In this document: piece after piece, positions 1 through 8,985 of the stretch
Numbering within the stretch: the first letter of the stretch is position 1
Layout: each line of letters begins with the position of its first letter
Origin: Erythrobacter sp. Alg231-14
Lineage (GTDB): Bacteria; Pseudomonadota; Alphaproteobacteria; Sphingomonadales; Sphingomonadaceae
Reading direction: 5' to 3'
Assembly: GCF_900149685.1 (NCBI RefSeq)
Contig: NZ_LT702999.1
Coordinates: forward strand, 1,178,001 to 1,242,000
Length of the DNA: 64,000 bases
Notes under the pieces: generated by a model
The model's input: the letters and a program-made list of their open reading frames with translations, nothing else
Database searches by the model: none
Told to the model about the DNA's origin: nothing
Made by a program: the position numbers and the translations under genes

Positions 1-1591
1 TTGCACGAATTTCTTCAGACGTAGGGAACCGTTGAGTTTGGTAGAACTCTTCGTATTCCGCATCGCTCATACCTTCTGGTCGCGGCGTCTGGTTTTCAGG
101 CCCCGGCCACATAAACGGCGCATCGCTTTCATAATCCCACATCGTGTATCCGAGGTAGGAGTTCAGGAAGATGTTAGGCTGGTGCATGTGGCACGACATG
201 CATTGCGATGTTGGAATTGATCGCGTGAAGACGTGTTGCAAGGGATGACCGGATTCCCGCACCGGAACCTCACCATGGCCATCGCCATTGTGATCATCAT
301 AGCTCTCGCCCGGTTGCCTTAAACCGCCGTGACCACTCGCTCCATCGCTCGCATGTCCATCATCAGAACCATGGCCACCATAACCATGATCTTCCTGCAT
401 TTGCGTGTTAATGGTCGGATCAACGGTGATCGTCTGACCGTCGCGCCCATATTGAGCATAGACCAATGAATGGCGCGGTTCGCGATCATTGGCGTAGACG
501 ACATGGCAACTGGCACAGCCGGAGTGACGGTAATCACCCGGTTGATCGTTGGTTCCCATGAACCACGTAAACGGATCGTTGAGACGCGTCTTGTGGATGT
601 TCAAAGCAGGGATCGCAACCCGCAGGCCGGTGCCTGGGCCGCGGTTTGATTGTTTAAGGTCGGGGCGCCCTGGTTCTTCAAGGCGCTGGATCAGGCCGGT
701 CGGATTGGGGATACCAATCTCTGGGAATTGCGACAGGATCGTGCGACCACCACGTTCAAACACCCGGAAAACGTCAGCGGGTGGGATCACATGCCACGTG
801 GGCAATGGGTACAACTCAGAAAGCACGCCGCGCGCACGTTGAGCGTCGCTCAACTCACCATCTTCGCCATCACCGGGCGATGAAATGACATTGGCTTGGC
901 CACTGATGACCGCAGGATCGCCACTCCGCGTATAGGCTTCGCCGAGCATGTAGTTTTTGAAGGGCAAAATCCCGTTATTGTAGGTGGCCCCTCCCCACAA
1001 CATCGCACCCGTAGCCATAATCGAACGCTCTGCGGCTTCGATCGATTGGATGTGGCATGATCCGCATGCCTCGCGCGCGACCCGATAGTCCGACGGGTTT
1101 ACGAACTTCACGAACTCAGGAGATTCCTGGTTCAGCAATGCATAGGAACGCTGTGGATTGGCGGATGATGGGAAGTGCCAGCTGTCGGGATATTTCGGCA
1201 GGACGTGCGCACTGTCACGCGCGGCGACATATTCGGGATGGTCTTGTGGAAGATCAGAATTGCCTCGCACACTGGCATTGCCGCCATGGCAATCCGTGCA
1301 CCCCAATCGCACGGCGGGCGTTGTGTGCATCGTAGGAGCATCAGTTTGAAGGTGGCAAGTATAACAACCCTCTGATTTAGCGTCCATTTCTGCCTGAGAC
1401 TGGCGGGCCGGTGCCGGCGGAGCGATGACCAAACTGTAATCTCGATAAGTCGGCGTCTCTTTATCCGCCGCCTGCGTTTCCGATTGAAAAACAGAAACCC
1501 CCAGCAACAAAGCCGCGACCGCAAGCAGCGCATAGCGCGGCGAAAAGCCGGTCGAAAATCGCGTGTATGTCGAGATCAAATTTTCTTGCAT
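1..1591 (-). CDS. Multihaem cytochrome c (3' end outside window)
   Basis: Open frame read from an ATG at 1591 to the left edge, so the C-terminus is missing. About 530 residues are visible. An N-terminal hydrophobic stretch (about residues 20-36) suits a signal peptide or anchor. Five c-type haem sites are visible: CYTCH (76-80), CTDCH (98-102), CGSCH (176-180), CASCH (359-363) and CMSCH (464-468). A His/Gly/Asp-rich insert lies at about 401-441, between the last two. The start ATG shares one base with the TGA of the upstream beta-barrel gene (TGATG), which points to translational coupling. The product is expected to be periplasmic or cell-surface and to carry electrons. Substrate and partner redox protein cannot be read from the sequence. 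Confidence 0.85.
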   Translation of the reverse strand, partial: MQENLISTYTRFSTGFSPRYALLAVAALLLGVSVFQSETQAADKETPTYRDYSLVIAPPAPARQSQAEMDAKSEGCYTCHLQTDAPTMHTTPAVRLGCTDCHGGNASVRGNSDLPQDHPEYVAARDSAHVLPKYPDSWHFPSSANPQRSYALLNQESPEFVKFVNPSDYRVAREACGSCHIQSIEAAERSIMATGAMLWGGATYNNGILPFKNYMLGEAYTRSGDPAVISGQANVISSPGDGEDGELSDAQRARGVLSELYPLPTWHVIPPADVFRVFERGGRTILSQFPEIGIPNPTGLIQRLEEPGRPDLKQSNRGPGTGLRVAIPALNIHKTRLNDPFTWFMGTNDQPGDYRHSGCASCHVVYANDREPRHSLVYAQYGRDGQTITVDPTINTQMQEDHGYGGHGSDDGHASDGASGHGGLRQPGESYDDHNGDGHGEVPVRESGHPLQHVFTRSIPTSQCMSCHMHQPNIFLNSYLGYTMWDYESDAPFMWPGPENQTPRPEGMSDAEYEEFYQTQRFPTSEEIRA

Positions 1592-3483
1592 CAGTAGGCC
1601 AATGTCACGTTTGCGAGAATGGAATAGAACGCGGTGCCATCACCGCGATTGTCGAACAGGTCCTGAAACCCGTCACCACCCAAAAGCGTGGCGCCCGACA
1701 AACGGAAAACGATATTTTGATTGGCCTTAGGCCGCCAGATAGCCGACGCAGAGAGATCGTAGCCGATATCACTTGGGATCGTCCCTTCGATGCGCAGGTT
1801 CTCAAGCGTCGTTGTATCTTCAAACCAAAGATGATTGGCATTGGCGCTAATGCGGAATTCTGGAGTGAGATCAAAGTCTGCCCCGACCCCCACGAGCCAA
1901 AGGCCGGGATTGTTGAAATTCGATTGGCCTTGCTCTTTAGAAGACCGCAAATTGTTCAAAATACCGTTGCGACCATTCACCGAAACGGCGCGTCCACCGC
2001 CGGCAAACGGGATGGTCTGACGGATCCAATAAGATGTATCCGCGCCAGCAAAAACCGGGTTTTCGAAGATCGCGTCAAAACCGTTTTCTTCATTGTCGTA
2101 AGGATCGCTATCCCCACTTTGATACAGGCCAGAAACACGGAAACGAATCCAGTCGCGGTCATAGCTGAGTTCGGCCGCTGCAAATTGCGCATTGATGTCG
2201 GCAGGAATGCCGGTGAAGAAATTGTTGCGATCTTCACCCAGCGCCCAATACGCGCTCGCTGTGATGTTGATCCGACCGATCCGACCATCCGCATTGTAGC
2301 CGATGTAAAACACATCATAATCGCGGCCACGAAGGTCACCCAACAGCGCCGGTCGAACCGGGAAGCCATTGTCATCGATCTCGATGTCGTCACCTTCGCG
2401 ATTGCGATTATAGGCCAGCGTAATCTGGCTGGTCAGCGCGGGAATTAGGAAATCTTGCCGGTACAGGTTGGCGATGAGCACAAAGTCATCGCGTGGGCTC
2501 TGAACGACAGAGTTCAGGCCGCTATTTGTGTCTTTCTCAAGCCGCCAAAAAGCAGCGAGATTGAACTGAAGACGGTTGTTGTCGCGATTGCCGAACAACC
2601 GCACGCCCAGTTGTTGATCATTGAATAAGAAGCCCCGGAAATCGGCCTGAAACGGTTGGATCCCGGCGCGGATCGACACAAAGTCGAACCGATCATTATC
2701 AAGTGACGTAAAGTGGTAATCGACAAACGCTTCTTGAACACCAAGGAAATGGTCGAGCCGGTCGCTACCTTTGGATGGCTCAACAAACAGGACCCGCCGC
2801 TCTGGCACGTCGACATAGTTGACGTTGTAAGCAAGGGTTAGACGATACTCGACGCTGGGCGGTTTGTACGCGGTGCTGCCTTTAAGCAGAGCAAAACCAG
2901 CGATGAATGTTTGTGACAAAACGGTCGAAAAATCATCGCCAAACACATCGAGGCGATCGGGATCTTCGGTTGTTTGAATACCTACAGGGATTGGAAAGGT
3001 GCGTGGTTCGTAGACGGTGTCGCTAATCAAGTTCGCGACGAAGAACCAATCGTCACCCGTAATCGGCAACCAAGGAACCTTGTCCGGGTTAATCGGACGG
3101 TCACCCTTGTAAGTGTTCTGATTGTATGGATCGAGCAAGTCTTCTTCGACAATGCCGAGCCCCTCGATCAAACGCCAGCGATCGGGGATCGGAACTTGAT
3201 CGGGAGAAAAGGCTTGAGGTGCCGGAGCGCGTATCGCTCCATCATTCTCTTGCTCAATCGTTTCGGGCAATTCGGAGTTAAATCCGGGCCGCTCTCGCCC
3301 TTCGATAATCTCGCGATCCAACGGTTGTGGGTCGGGATTGGCCGTTTGATTTAGCCCCTCTGGCTCTTCGGTAGCCTCCGCCCCAGCCTCAGGTTGAGAA
3401 ACCGCTGGCGGAGCTGCCGTTGCCATCTCTTCAATGGCGGAAGGTTGCGCCAAAACCACAAGAGGGATGAGCGAAAGCGCCAT
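1591..3483 (-). CDS. Outer-membrane beta-barrel protein of the cytochrome cluster
   Basis: A 630-residue protein. It opens with a short hydrophobic signal-like stretch ending near residue 13 (LVVLAQ), then a Pro/Glu/Ala-rich region to about residue 90. The rest has alternating polar and hydrophobic strands with many aromatics, and the chain ends in LANVTLAY, a typical outer-membrane C-terminal strand with terminal aromatic. No haem motif and no CXXC are seen. It starts 2 bases after the lipoprotein gene stops, with GAGGGG upstream of the ATG, and overlaps the next cytochrome. By position it could be the pore through which a cytochrome passes electrons, in the manner of MtrB. That role is inferred from context only; similarity to MtrB was not tested. 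A simple porin is the main alternative. Confidence 0.75.
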   Translation of the reverse strand: MALSLIPLVVLAQPSAIEEMATAAPPAVSQPEAGAEATEEPEGLNQTANPDPQPLDREIIEGRERPGFNSELPETIEQENDGAIRAPAPQAFSPDQVPIPDRWRLIEGLGIVEEDLLDPYNQNTYKGDRPINPDKVPWLPITGDDWFFVANLISDTVYEPRTFPIPVGIQTTEDPDRLDVFGDDFSTVLSQTFIAGFALLKGSTAYKPPSVEYRLTLAYNVNYVDVPERRVLFVEPSKGSDRLDHFLGVQEAFVDYHFTSLDNDRFDFVSIRAGIQPFQADFRGFLFNDQQLGVRLFGNRDNNRLQFNLAAFWRLEKDTNSGLNSVVQSPRDDFVLIANLYRQDFLIPALTSQITLAYNRNREGDDIEIDDNGFPVRPALLGDLRGRDYDVFYIGYNADGRIGRINITASAYWALGEDRNNFFTGIPADINAQFAAAELSYDRDWIRFRVSGLYQSGDSDPYDNEENGFDAIFENPVFAGADTSYWIRQTIPFAGGGRAVSVNGRNGILNNLRSSKEQGQSNFNNPGLWLVGVGADFDLTPEFRISANANHLWFEDTTTLENLRIEGTIPSDIGYDLSASAIWRPKANQNIVFRLSGATLLGGDGFQDLFDNRGDGTAFYSILANVTLAY

Positions 3484-3485
3484 TT

Positions 3486-5435
3486 TTAAAGCCCCTCACA
3501 CACATTCTGAGTGGGGTCATCTAGGAACGGAGCAAACGGACAGTTGATATACCTCAACCGGGTTTGACGTCCGTTCACAGTGACAACAATTCGATCCGCG
3601 CGGATTTCATTCGGGGCATTGCCGATTGTACCCGTTCGCACGCCTGCATTGTGAAGACCAAGAAAACTGATCATGTCATCCTGATCGATGCCATCGCCCG
3701 ATACGCCAATTCCGCCGACCAATTGGTTGCCGCGATAGATCGGGACCGAGCCAGGGAAAATCTGAATACCGTTGTCAAGTCGGCTGCCCTCGCCCGCGAT
3801 AACTGGCAATGTTGAACAACCACGATTTGTATCGTCCGGCAACGCGCCCAAGACAAACCGAAGATGCTCATCCAAATTGGCCAAAACCAAAGCGGATTGA
3901 AGGCCGGTTGAGAACGGATTGAACTGTTCAATTGGTCGCGACAAAGGTCCCGGAGGGGTGCCAACCTCGCCATCTGGGAAAAACGGCCGTGATAGGTTGC
4001 CGCCAGACCGATCGGCGAATGCGAACGCACCGGTTAGCGCGTTAGGATCACCCAAGAAATTGCGAACCCGCCCGACATATTCGGGAACCTCACCTTGGGC
4101 CAACAACAGCTCGTCCGCCGCGAATGTGCCAGAGAAAAAGTTTGCCGTTCGCGCTTTTTGCAAACTCACATCGGTGCCAAAGATTGGCGCGTCGGGCGAA
4201 CGAACAATGCCCAATATGCGACCGCGCGTATCGACCAAGCTGATCGATACTTGAGCCCGGCTATCCAATGGACGGCGAATTTGAGCCCGCGCGCGGCTCA
4301 TTACCGCAAACGCCTCTTCTAGTATCGCAGTTGCCTCTGCTTCGGTGATCGGATTGCCCACATCGTCGCCATCCGTTCCGGCCCGAATAGGAAATCTGTT
4401 CGTCCCTGCACCATCGGTGAGGACATAAGCGTCGGGGTTGGAAAATTCTGCCGCCGTCGAAGGCCGCATGCCCGATGCCTCCGTGCCATAGGCCGCGCCT
4501 GCCCGAATAACGTCATCGGAATAACCGCGCACCTCAACCAGCGCGCCCGCCGTGCTCGCAAAACTTGCGCCCGCAACATCACTTAACCCAGCATAAGTTG
4601 CGTCGGTGTAACGCAGCGATGTGCCATCTGCCGAAATGCGATCCGCACGAATGCTGACGGGTGCTTCAAAACCGATGGTCCCCGCCAGCGCGATGGATTC
4701 ATCAACATCAATATCCACATCAAGGATATTGGGATCCAATCCGTATTCATCATCAGCAGCAACGCCGATACCGCCAACCATCACACCGTTCTTGTAGAGC
4801 GGAAAACCACCAGCATCCGCCGAAAGCCCAAGCGGAGAACGCTGCGGCCCAATCATCCCATCTACGAAGCGTGACGACAGGTCTGAACACGGAAGCTGGC
4901 TAAATTGCACGCCGAACAATGGCCCGCTTTCCAACCCAATTGTTGTAGGCGATGGTGGAAAGTGTTCCTGCACAATCTGCGAAGCAACGCGCGTAGAAAA
5001 TGCATTGCCGCCGCTGGACAAATACGCACCGGTGATTGCCTTTGCGATAGATGCCGCCTCAGCCGGTACATCAAGCCCTTGAATGTCAATATTCTGGCCG
5101 TTCGGCGCGCCGGGTATAGACACGTTTATAGGGGCCCCAGGCATACGGAAAACCGCAAGAACATTACCCGGCCGATCCACAACGGTGATGACTGCGGCTT
5201 CGCCCTGCGCTGCGGCCTGGGCGGCGGCTTGAGCGATAACCGTTTGCACGTCTGTCGTAGAAAGACTTTCCGCCGCTGGAAACGCGAACAACTGCCCCGT
5301 TGGCGGCGGTGTTGGCGACGGCGGCGTTAAAGGCCCCGTACCCGTTCCACCGCCTGCAGGCGCGGAATCACCGCCACCACACGCGGCCAGCACCAGCAAC
5401 GGTGCCCCAATAAGCTTCTTCCACCCCCCGGCCAT
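3486..5435 (-). CDS. Lipoprotein with two GlcG/HbpS-type domains
   Basis: A 649-residue protein with a clear lipobox (LAAC at about residues 16-19) followed by a Gly/Pro/Thr-rich linker. Two copies of the GlcG/HbpS (DUF336) fold are recognisable. In the first, VVDRPGNVLAVFRMPGAP lies near residues 85-102 and a glycine-rich VGGIGVA near 222. In the second, LVDTRGRILGIVRSPDAP lies near 400 and LVGGIGVSGDGIDQDD near 590. HbpS of Streptomyces binds haem; whether these copies do is not known. The gene lies between a haem-rich cytochrome (2 bases upstream) and the beta-barrel gene (2 bases downstream), so it probably belongs to the same envelope complex. Tandem copies in a lipoprotein are unusual, since the family is mostly single-domain and about 140-180 residues. 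Confidence 0.8.
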   Translation of the reverse strand: MAGGWKKLIGAPLLVLAACGGGDSAPAGGGTGTGPLTPPSPTPPPTGQLFAFPAAESLSTTDVQTVIAQAAAQAAAQGEAAVITVVDRPGNVLAVFRMPGAPINVSIPGAPNGQNIDIQGLDVPAEAASIAKAITGAYLSSGGNAFSTRVASQIVQEHFPPSPTTIGLESGPLFGVQFSQLPCSDLSSRFVDGMIGPQRSPLGLSADAGGFPLYKNGVMVGGIGVAADDEYGLDPNILDVDIDVDESIALAGTIGFEAPVSIRADRISADGTSLRYTDATYAGLSDVAGASFASTAGALVEVRGYSDDVIRAGAAYGTEASGMRPSTAAEFSNPDAYVLTDGAGTNRFPIRAGTDGDDVGNPITEAEATAILEEAFAVMSRARAQIRRPLDSRAQVSISLVDTRGRILGIVRSPDAPIFGTDVSLQKARTANFFSGTFAADELLLAQGEVPEYVGRVRNFLGDPNALTGAFAFADRSGGNLSRPFFPDGEVGTPPGPLSRPIEQFNPFSTGLQSALVLANLDEHLRFVLGALPDDTNRGCSTLPVIAGEGSRLDNGIQIFPGSVPIYRGNQLVGGIGVSGDGIDQDDMISFLGLHNAGVRTGTIGNAPNEIRADRIVVTVNGRQTRLRYINCPFAPFLDDPTQNVCEGL

Positions 5436-5437
5436 TA

Positions 5438-6832
5438 TTATTGCAACCTTCGAATAGCTGTGGTTGCCGAATTGATCGCGGTGCGGAAATCGGCAGGACT
5501 GTAAGCGTTAGGCTCTTCGACGGCCGCATAAGCACGATTGATATTCACCCGAATACCAGCCGCAGCCCCCGCCGTGACGCGGCCATTGCTGACCAAACCA
5601 TTGAGAAGCGTATCGATAGCCATGACGGCTTGAACCGAACCGGAATAGTCGGTGAAGCGCGACCGGGTCGCATTGCCGCCAATGATTTCGATCACACGGA
5701 ACGCGTCGGCATCAATATAAGCACGCTGACTAAGGGCATTGGAAAGAGCACGCGCACGTTGCGACAGCATGCCCGCCGCTTCACGCGCAGCCCCTGGACT
5801 GCCTTCACCCATCGCTTGGTGGAAAGTCCGGCTCGCACTGCGGAAATTTTCTGCCTGACCGGGAACCAATGCGCCCGCCACCGCCGAAAGCATGATGATA
5901 TTCTCATCATTGAAAGGCGGATTGCCGAACGGAATTGGGCGCTCTGGATTGGCTTGGAAGGTCAGGCGGCGTTGATCCGAATCCTGAATTTCCCGGTGGC
6001 AGCTGTGACAATCGTAGAAATACAATTGCGGGAACGCGCCCTCCATGCCGAATTTCGGTTTCGCAAAAAGGCTTGTCGCGCGACGAACGGCCTCTGCCTG
6101 ACCCACGGCCCAGAAACGCACTGCGTTCGGCTTACGCTTTCGGGCGGTGTAATCATCATCAATATCGTGATGCTGCTGCAACGCGCTAAACAGATCGAGT
6201 TCAAACGAAACACGCGGATGACCAGCGGCCATCATGGAGTGCGTGACAAATTGCCCAGTGCTTTCCGAACCGTAGTGACAATCAAGGCATACATTTGCGC
6301 GAACTTGCGGATTTTCGAGCGGCGTCAAACCATCAGAAACATTGGAAGCGTGCGTAGCGGGGCGAGCATAGTGGTTGGCCAGCCAACCTTCAGACGGTCC
6401 GTGACAACTTTCACAGCCCACGCCGTCGCTCAATTGAAAACGTTCACCGCGCTGCGATGATGGAGCATATGTTGCGTGACAGCCCAAACATTCCGGCGCT
6501 TGCGTCGCAGGGCCAATACCCAAACTGCTTGCGATTTGTTGACCACGACGGCCGGCCAAAACAGCATAAGCACGACTATGCGCACCGCTAGCCGAGGATG
6601 GTTCTTGCCATGTCGCGATTTCGTCTTGCCGAACAACAGCACCATTGCCTTCGGCGCGCCCATGACAGGTTGAACCAGCACAGCTGGCCACACCTTCAAA
6701 CGTGCCGTTACCAAATGCGATTGCGCCAGGATAAACCGCGATAAGCCCAAGCACTGCAAAAAGCCGGAACAATCCGGCACTTTTGCTACGCAAGGAAGCG
6801 ATTAACCCCCAATTCGGCCTTGATACTGTCAT
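5438..6832 (-). CDS. Five-haem cytochrome c, first gene of cluster
   Basis: The start is placed at the ATG at 6832 (464 residues) because a signal-like segment follows directly (hydrophobic about 21-40). A longer frame to 6934 only adds a basic, non-signal stretch. Haem sites in order: CAGSTCH (51-57, a CX4CH spacing), CLGCH (115-119), CESCH (140-144), CLDCH (182-186) and CHSCH (275-279). The last 180 residues carry no haem motif and look helical. Many further His residues could serve as distal ligands. It is the first gene of the minus-strand set and ends 2 bases before the lipoprotein gene. The likely role is periplasmic electron transfer feeding the outer-membrane components. The CX4CH first site occurs in other multihaem families, so it need not be a defect. 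Confidence 0.85.
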   Translation of the reverse strand: MTVSRPNWGLIASLRSKSAGLFRLFAVLGLIAVYPGAIAFGNGTFEGVASCAGSTCHGRAEGNGAVVRQDEIATWQEPSSASGAHSRAYAVLAGRRGQQIASSLGIGPATQAPECLGCHATYAPSSQRGERFQLSDGVGCESCHGPSEGWLANHYARPATHASNVSDGLTPLENPQVRANVCLDCHYGSESTGQFVTHSMMAAGHPRVSFELDLFSALQQHHDIDDDYTARKRKPNAVRFWAVGQAEAVRRATSLFAKPKFGMEGAFPQLYFYDCHSCHREIQDSDQRRLTFQANPERPIPFGNPPFNDENIIMLSAVAGALVPGQAENFRSASRTFHQAMGEGSPGAAREAAGMLSQRARALSNALSQRAYIDADAFRVIEIIGGNATRSRFTDYSGSVQAVMAIDTLLNGLVSNGRVTAGAAAGIRVNINRAYAAVEEPNAYSPADFRTAINSATTAIRRLQ

Positions 6833-7214
6833 CCCATACCCCCCACGAGATGGCTTAACTTTGCTTTTTTCTCGGCGCTGCGCAAGTCTTGCATGTCTTG
6901 CACGTTCCGAGGCCGCAAGCAGCGTTCCAACCAATGATTAGCGGTCAATGCTGCTTTAGGCTTGTACAGTCCCGTCAAGTCGCATGCGTTATGCGTGCGA
7001 CTCTTACCATTCCCACGATCCCTAACCCCTTGTCACAAGCTTGCGCCAGCTATGCAACCGTGAATGCATATAATCACCCAAAAGACTGAGCCCCTTGCCA
7101 CGAACTGTGTGATTTTAGCCAATAATTGCAACAAGCCTTCCCCCAAACGCAATCCATCGGCATGCTGAAACTTGCGATACGCATCGCAGACGACACAGGG
7201 GGCAAATCAAAACT
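6833..7214. other. Intergenic region between divergent genes
   Basis: This 382-base stretch separates the cytochrome operon (minus) from the FAD oxidase (plus) and must hold both promoters. A short direct echo (CTTGCATG, then CTTGCACG near 6887-6906) is the only repeat noticed. No convincing ORF with a ribosome site, no hairpin and no clear operator was seen. Confidence 0.5.
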
Positions 7215-8915
7215 ATGACAATCGAGACAATAGCCATTGGATCCGACGGTTTTTTTCATCCAAGCAACGAGGCTGAAGTCGTCGCGTTGATCAAACATGC
7301 GCGCGCGCAATCGCTGCAAGTTCGGGGCCGCGGATCAACTCATTCCGTCGCTTGGAGTATTTATACCGATCCAACCGATGGATCACCGCCGAACCGCACA
7401 TTGCAACAGTCGCCCCCTCCCGGTGAGATCAATCTCGCCTTTGACAAAATGCGCGATGTTGTTTGGATCGACGAAACAAACGGGATCATCGAAGCCGGTC
7501 CCGGCATCAACCTTGGATGGGATCCACAAGACCCGTTTGGCGTCTCGACCCCCGAAAACAGCCTGCTGCATCAAATTTTTGAAAAAGGTTGGGCGGTCAA
7601 CACTTTGGGCGGCATCATCCATCAAACTTTGGCCGGGTTCACGGCAACCGGTTCGGCGGGTGGCTCTACTCGTTATGCATGGGACAATGCGATTGCCTTT
7701 CGGATTGTCGATGGAACGGGAAAGGCAGAATGGATTGACCAAGGCCATCCTGATTTCGACGCGGTTGGTACGTCTATGGGATTGTTGGGGATCGTAACGC
7801 GCATCCGGATGCAACTTGTCCCAATGTACAACATCAAAGGTACGGAAAAAACAACGCCGATTGATTGCGAAACCGCGCCGATGGATTTCTTAGGCGATGG
7901 AAGCGCCTATCCCAATCAACCCAGTCTAGCGGATTATTTGAAGGCAGAACCTTACACGCGGGTCGTTTGGTGGCCACAGAAAGGGGTTGAGCGCATTCAA
8001 ACATGGCAAGCGGAGCGTGTGCCTTTCACGAATGATGGCCTCAAACCCTATCAGCAGTTCACTCCAGATTTCGGGGGGCAGACCGAAATGTTCCTTGGAT
8101 CGGTTGTGTTCGTCTTGTTTGGCAACACCAATCCGTTTCGGATCATCGGATTGATTTGGCAGAAGGCCGGCGTCTACCTAAACAATCTCGCCTATGTTCT
8201 TGTGAAAAGTGGAGCCGGCGGCTTCTCGCGCTTTTTGACGTATTTACTGGGTTGCGCCGTCGGCATTATTGTTTGGGTTTTGGGATTGGTGTTGGCATTT
8301 CTAAGCGGGCTCGTGCGGCTCGCCTTTTCGACATTGCTGCCGGCCTTCAATCCCATCACAAAGCCTGGAGAAGAAACCCTGTTCAACGACTATTATTGGC
8401 GATCCTTATGCATGGACAACACCGTCAGTGACGGTCTTTTGGGAACAGAATTCACAGAGATTTGGGTTCCAATCCAGCACACTCAAACCGTGATGAACCT
8501 GTATCAAGACATGTTTGAAGACGGTGGTGCATCTGCCACGGGATATTTCTCAACCGAAGTGTATGGCGGCCCGCCAAGCAAAGGGTGGATGCACCCCGGC
8601 TACACCGATGGAACGGATGAATACAAAGACGGTACCGTGCGCATTGATGTCTATTGGTTCAGAGACAACAAAGGCATTCCCAACGCAGATGAAGGCTTCC
8701 TCGACCAATATTGGGAGGTTCTTCGCGACAACGGCATTCCGTTCCGATTGCATTGGGGCAAGTTTGTACCACGGTACGATTTTGCCGACTGGGCCGAGCA
8801 TTATCGAACCAACCTACCGCGGTTCGCAGACTTTTTGGCTTTGCGCGAAACGCGCGATCCAGACGGCCTGTTCTTTACCGATTATTGGCGCAAACGTTTG
8901 CTCGGAGAAACTTGA
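7215..8915 (+). CDS. FAD-linked oxidase, aldonolactone-oxidase (ALO) type
   Basis: A 566-residue protein. The N-terminal half is an FAD-binding type 4 (VAO/PCMH-like) domain: the HPSNEAEVVALIKHAR stretch, then VRGRGSTHS near residues 36-44 as the FAD pyrophosphate loop, and LGGIIHQTLAGFTATGSAGG near 130-150. The C-terminal end, with LHWGK near 513 and RFADFLALRETRDPDGLFF, is the ALO-domain signature of D-arabinono/L-gulono-1,4-lactone oxidases and related sugar oxidases. Between them, about residues 335-377, is a strongly hydrophobic stretch not normal for the soluble enzymes, which could anchor it to a membrane. No signal peptide is apparent. The substrate is unknown. An AGGGGG sequence lies about 11 bases upstream of the ATG. 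It is transcribed alone, facing the CHAT gene. Confidence 0.8.
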   Translation: MTIETIAIGSDGFFHPSNEAEVVALIKHARAQSLQVRGRGSTHSVAWSIYTDPTDGSPPNRTLQQSPPPGEINLAFDKMRDVVWIDETNGIIEAGPGINLGWDPQDPFGVSTPENSLLHQIFEKGWAVNTLGGIIHQTLAGFTATGSAGGSTRYAWDNAIAFRIVDGTGKAEWIDQGHPDFDAVGTSMGLLGIVTRIRMQLVPMYNIKGTEKTTPIDCETAPMDFLGDGSAYPNQPSLADYLKAEPYTRVVWWPQKGVERIQTWQAERVPFTNDGLKPYQQFTPDFGGQTEMFLGSVVFVLFGNTNPFRIIGLIWQKAGVYLNNLAYVLVKSGAGGFSRFLTYLLGCAVGIIVWVLGLVLAFLSGLVRLAFSTLLPAFNPITKPGEETLFNDYYWRSLCMDNTVSDGLLGTEFTEIWVPIQHTQTVMNLYQDMFEDGGASATGYFSTEVYGGPPSKGWMHPGYTDGTDEYKDGTVRIDVYWFRDNKGIPNADEGFLDQYWEVLRDNGIPFRLHWGKFVPRYDFADWAEHYRTNLPRFADFLALRETRDPDGLFFTDYWRKRLLGET

Positions 8916-8920
8916 TCTGA

Positions 8921-8970
8921 TTGGGGGAGGATTGAACGCTTGCAATAGCGGCGCTTATCCTTCCCCCCAT
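8921..8970. terminator. Possible terminator between convergent genes
   Basis: GGGGGAGGAT (8923-8932) can pair with ATCCTTCCCCCC (8957-8968) with one bulged base around a long loop. It lies just after the FAD oxidase stop and before the CHAT gene stop. The pairing is imperfect and there is no strong T tract, so this is only a candidate. Confidence 0.35.
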
Positions 8971-8985
8971 CAAAAGTTGTGGCGC

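Noticed and set aside
1567..2448. Plus-strand frame of 293 codons
   Set aside because: Antisense to the beta-barrel gene. No signal, domain or ribosome site.
5441..6460. Plus-strand frame of 339 codons
   Set aside because: Antisense to the five-haem cytochrome, whose haem motifs fix the minus strand.
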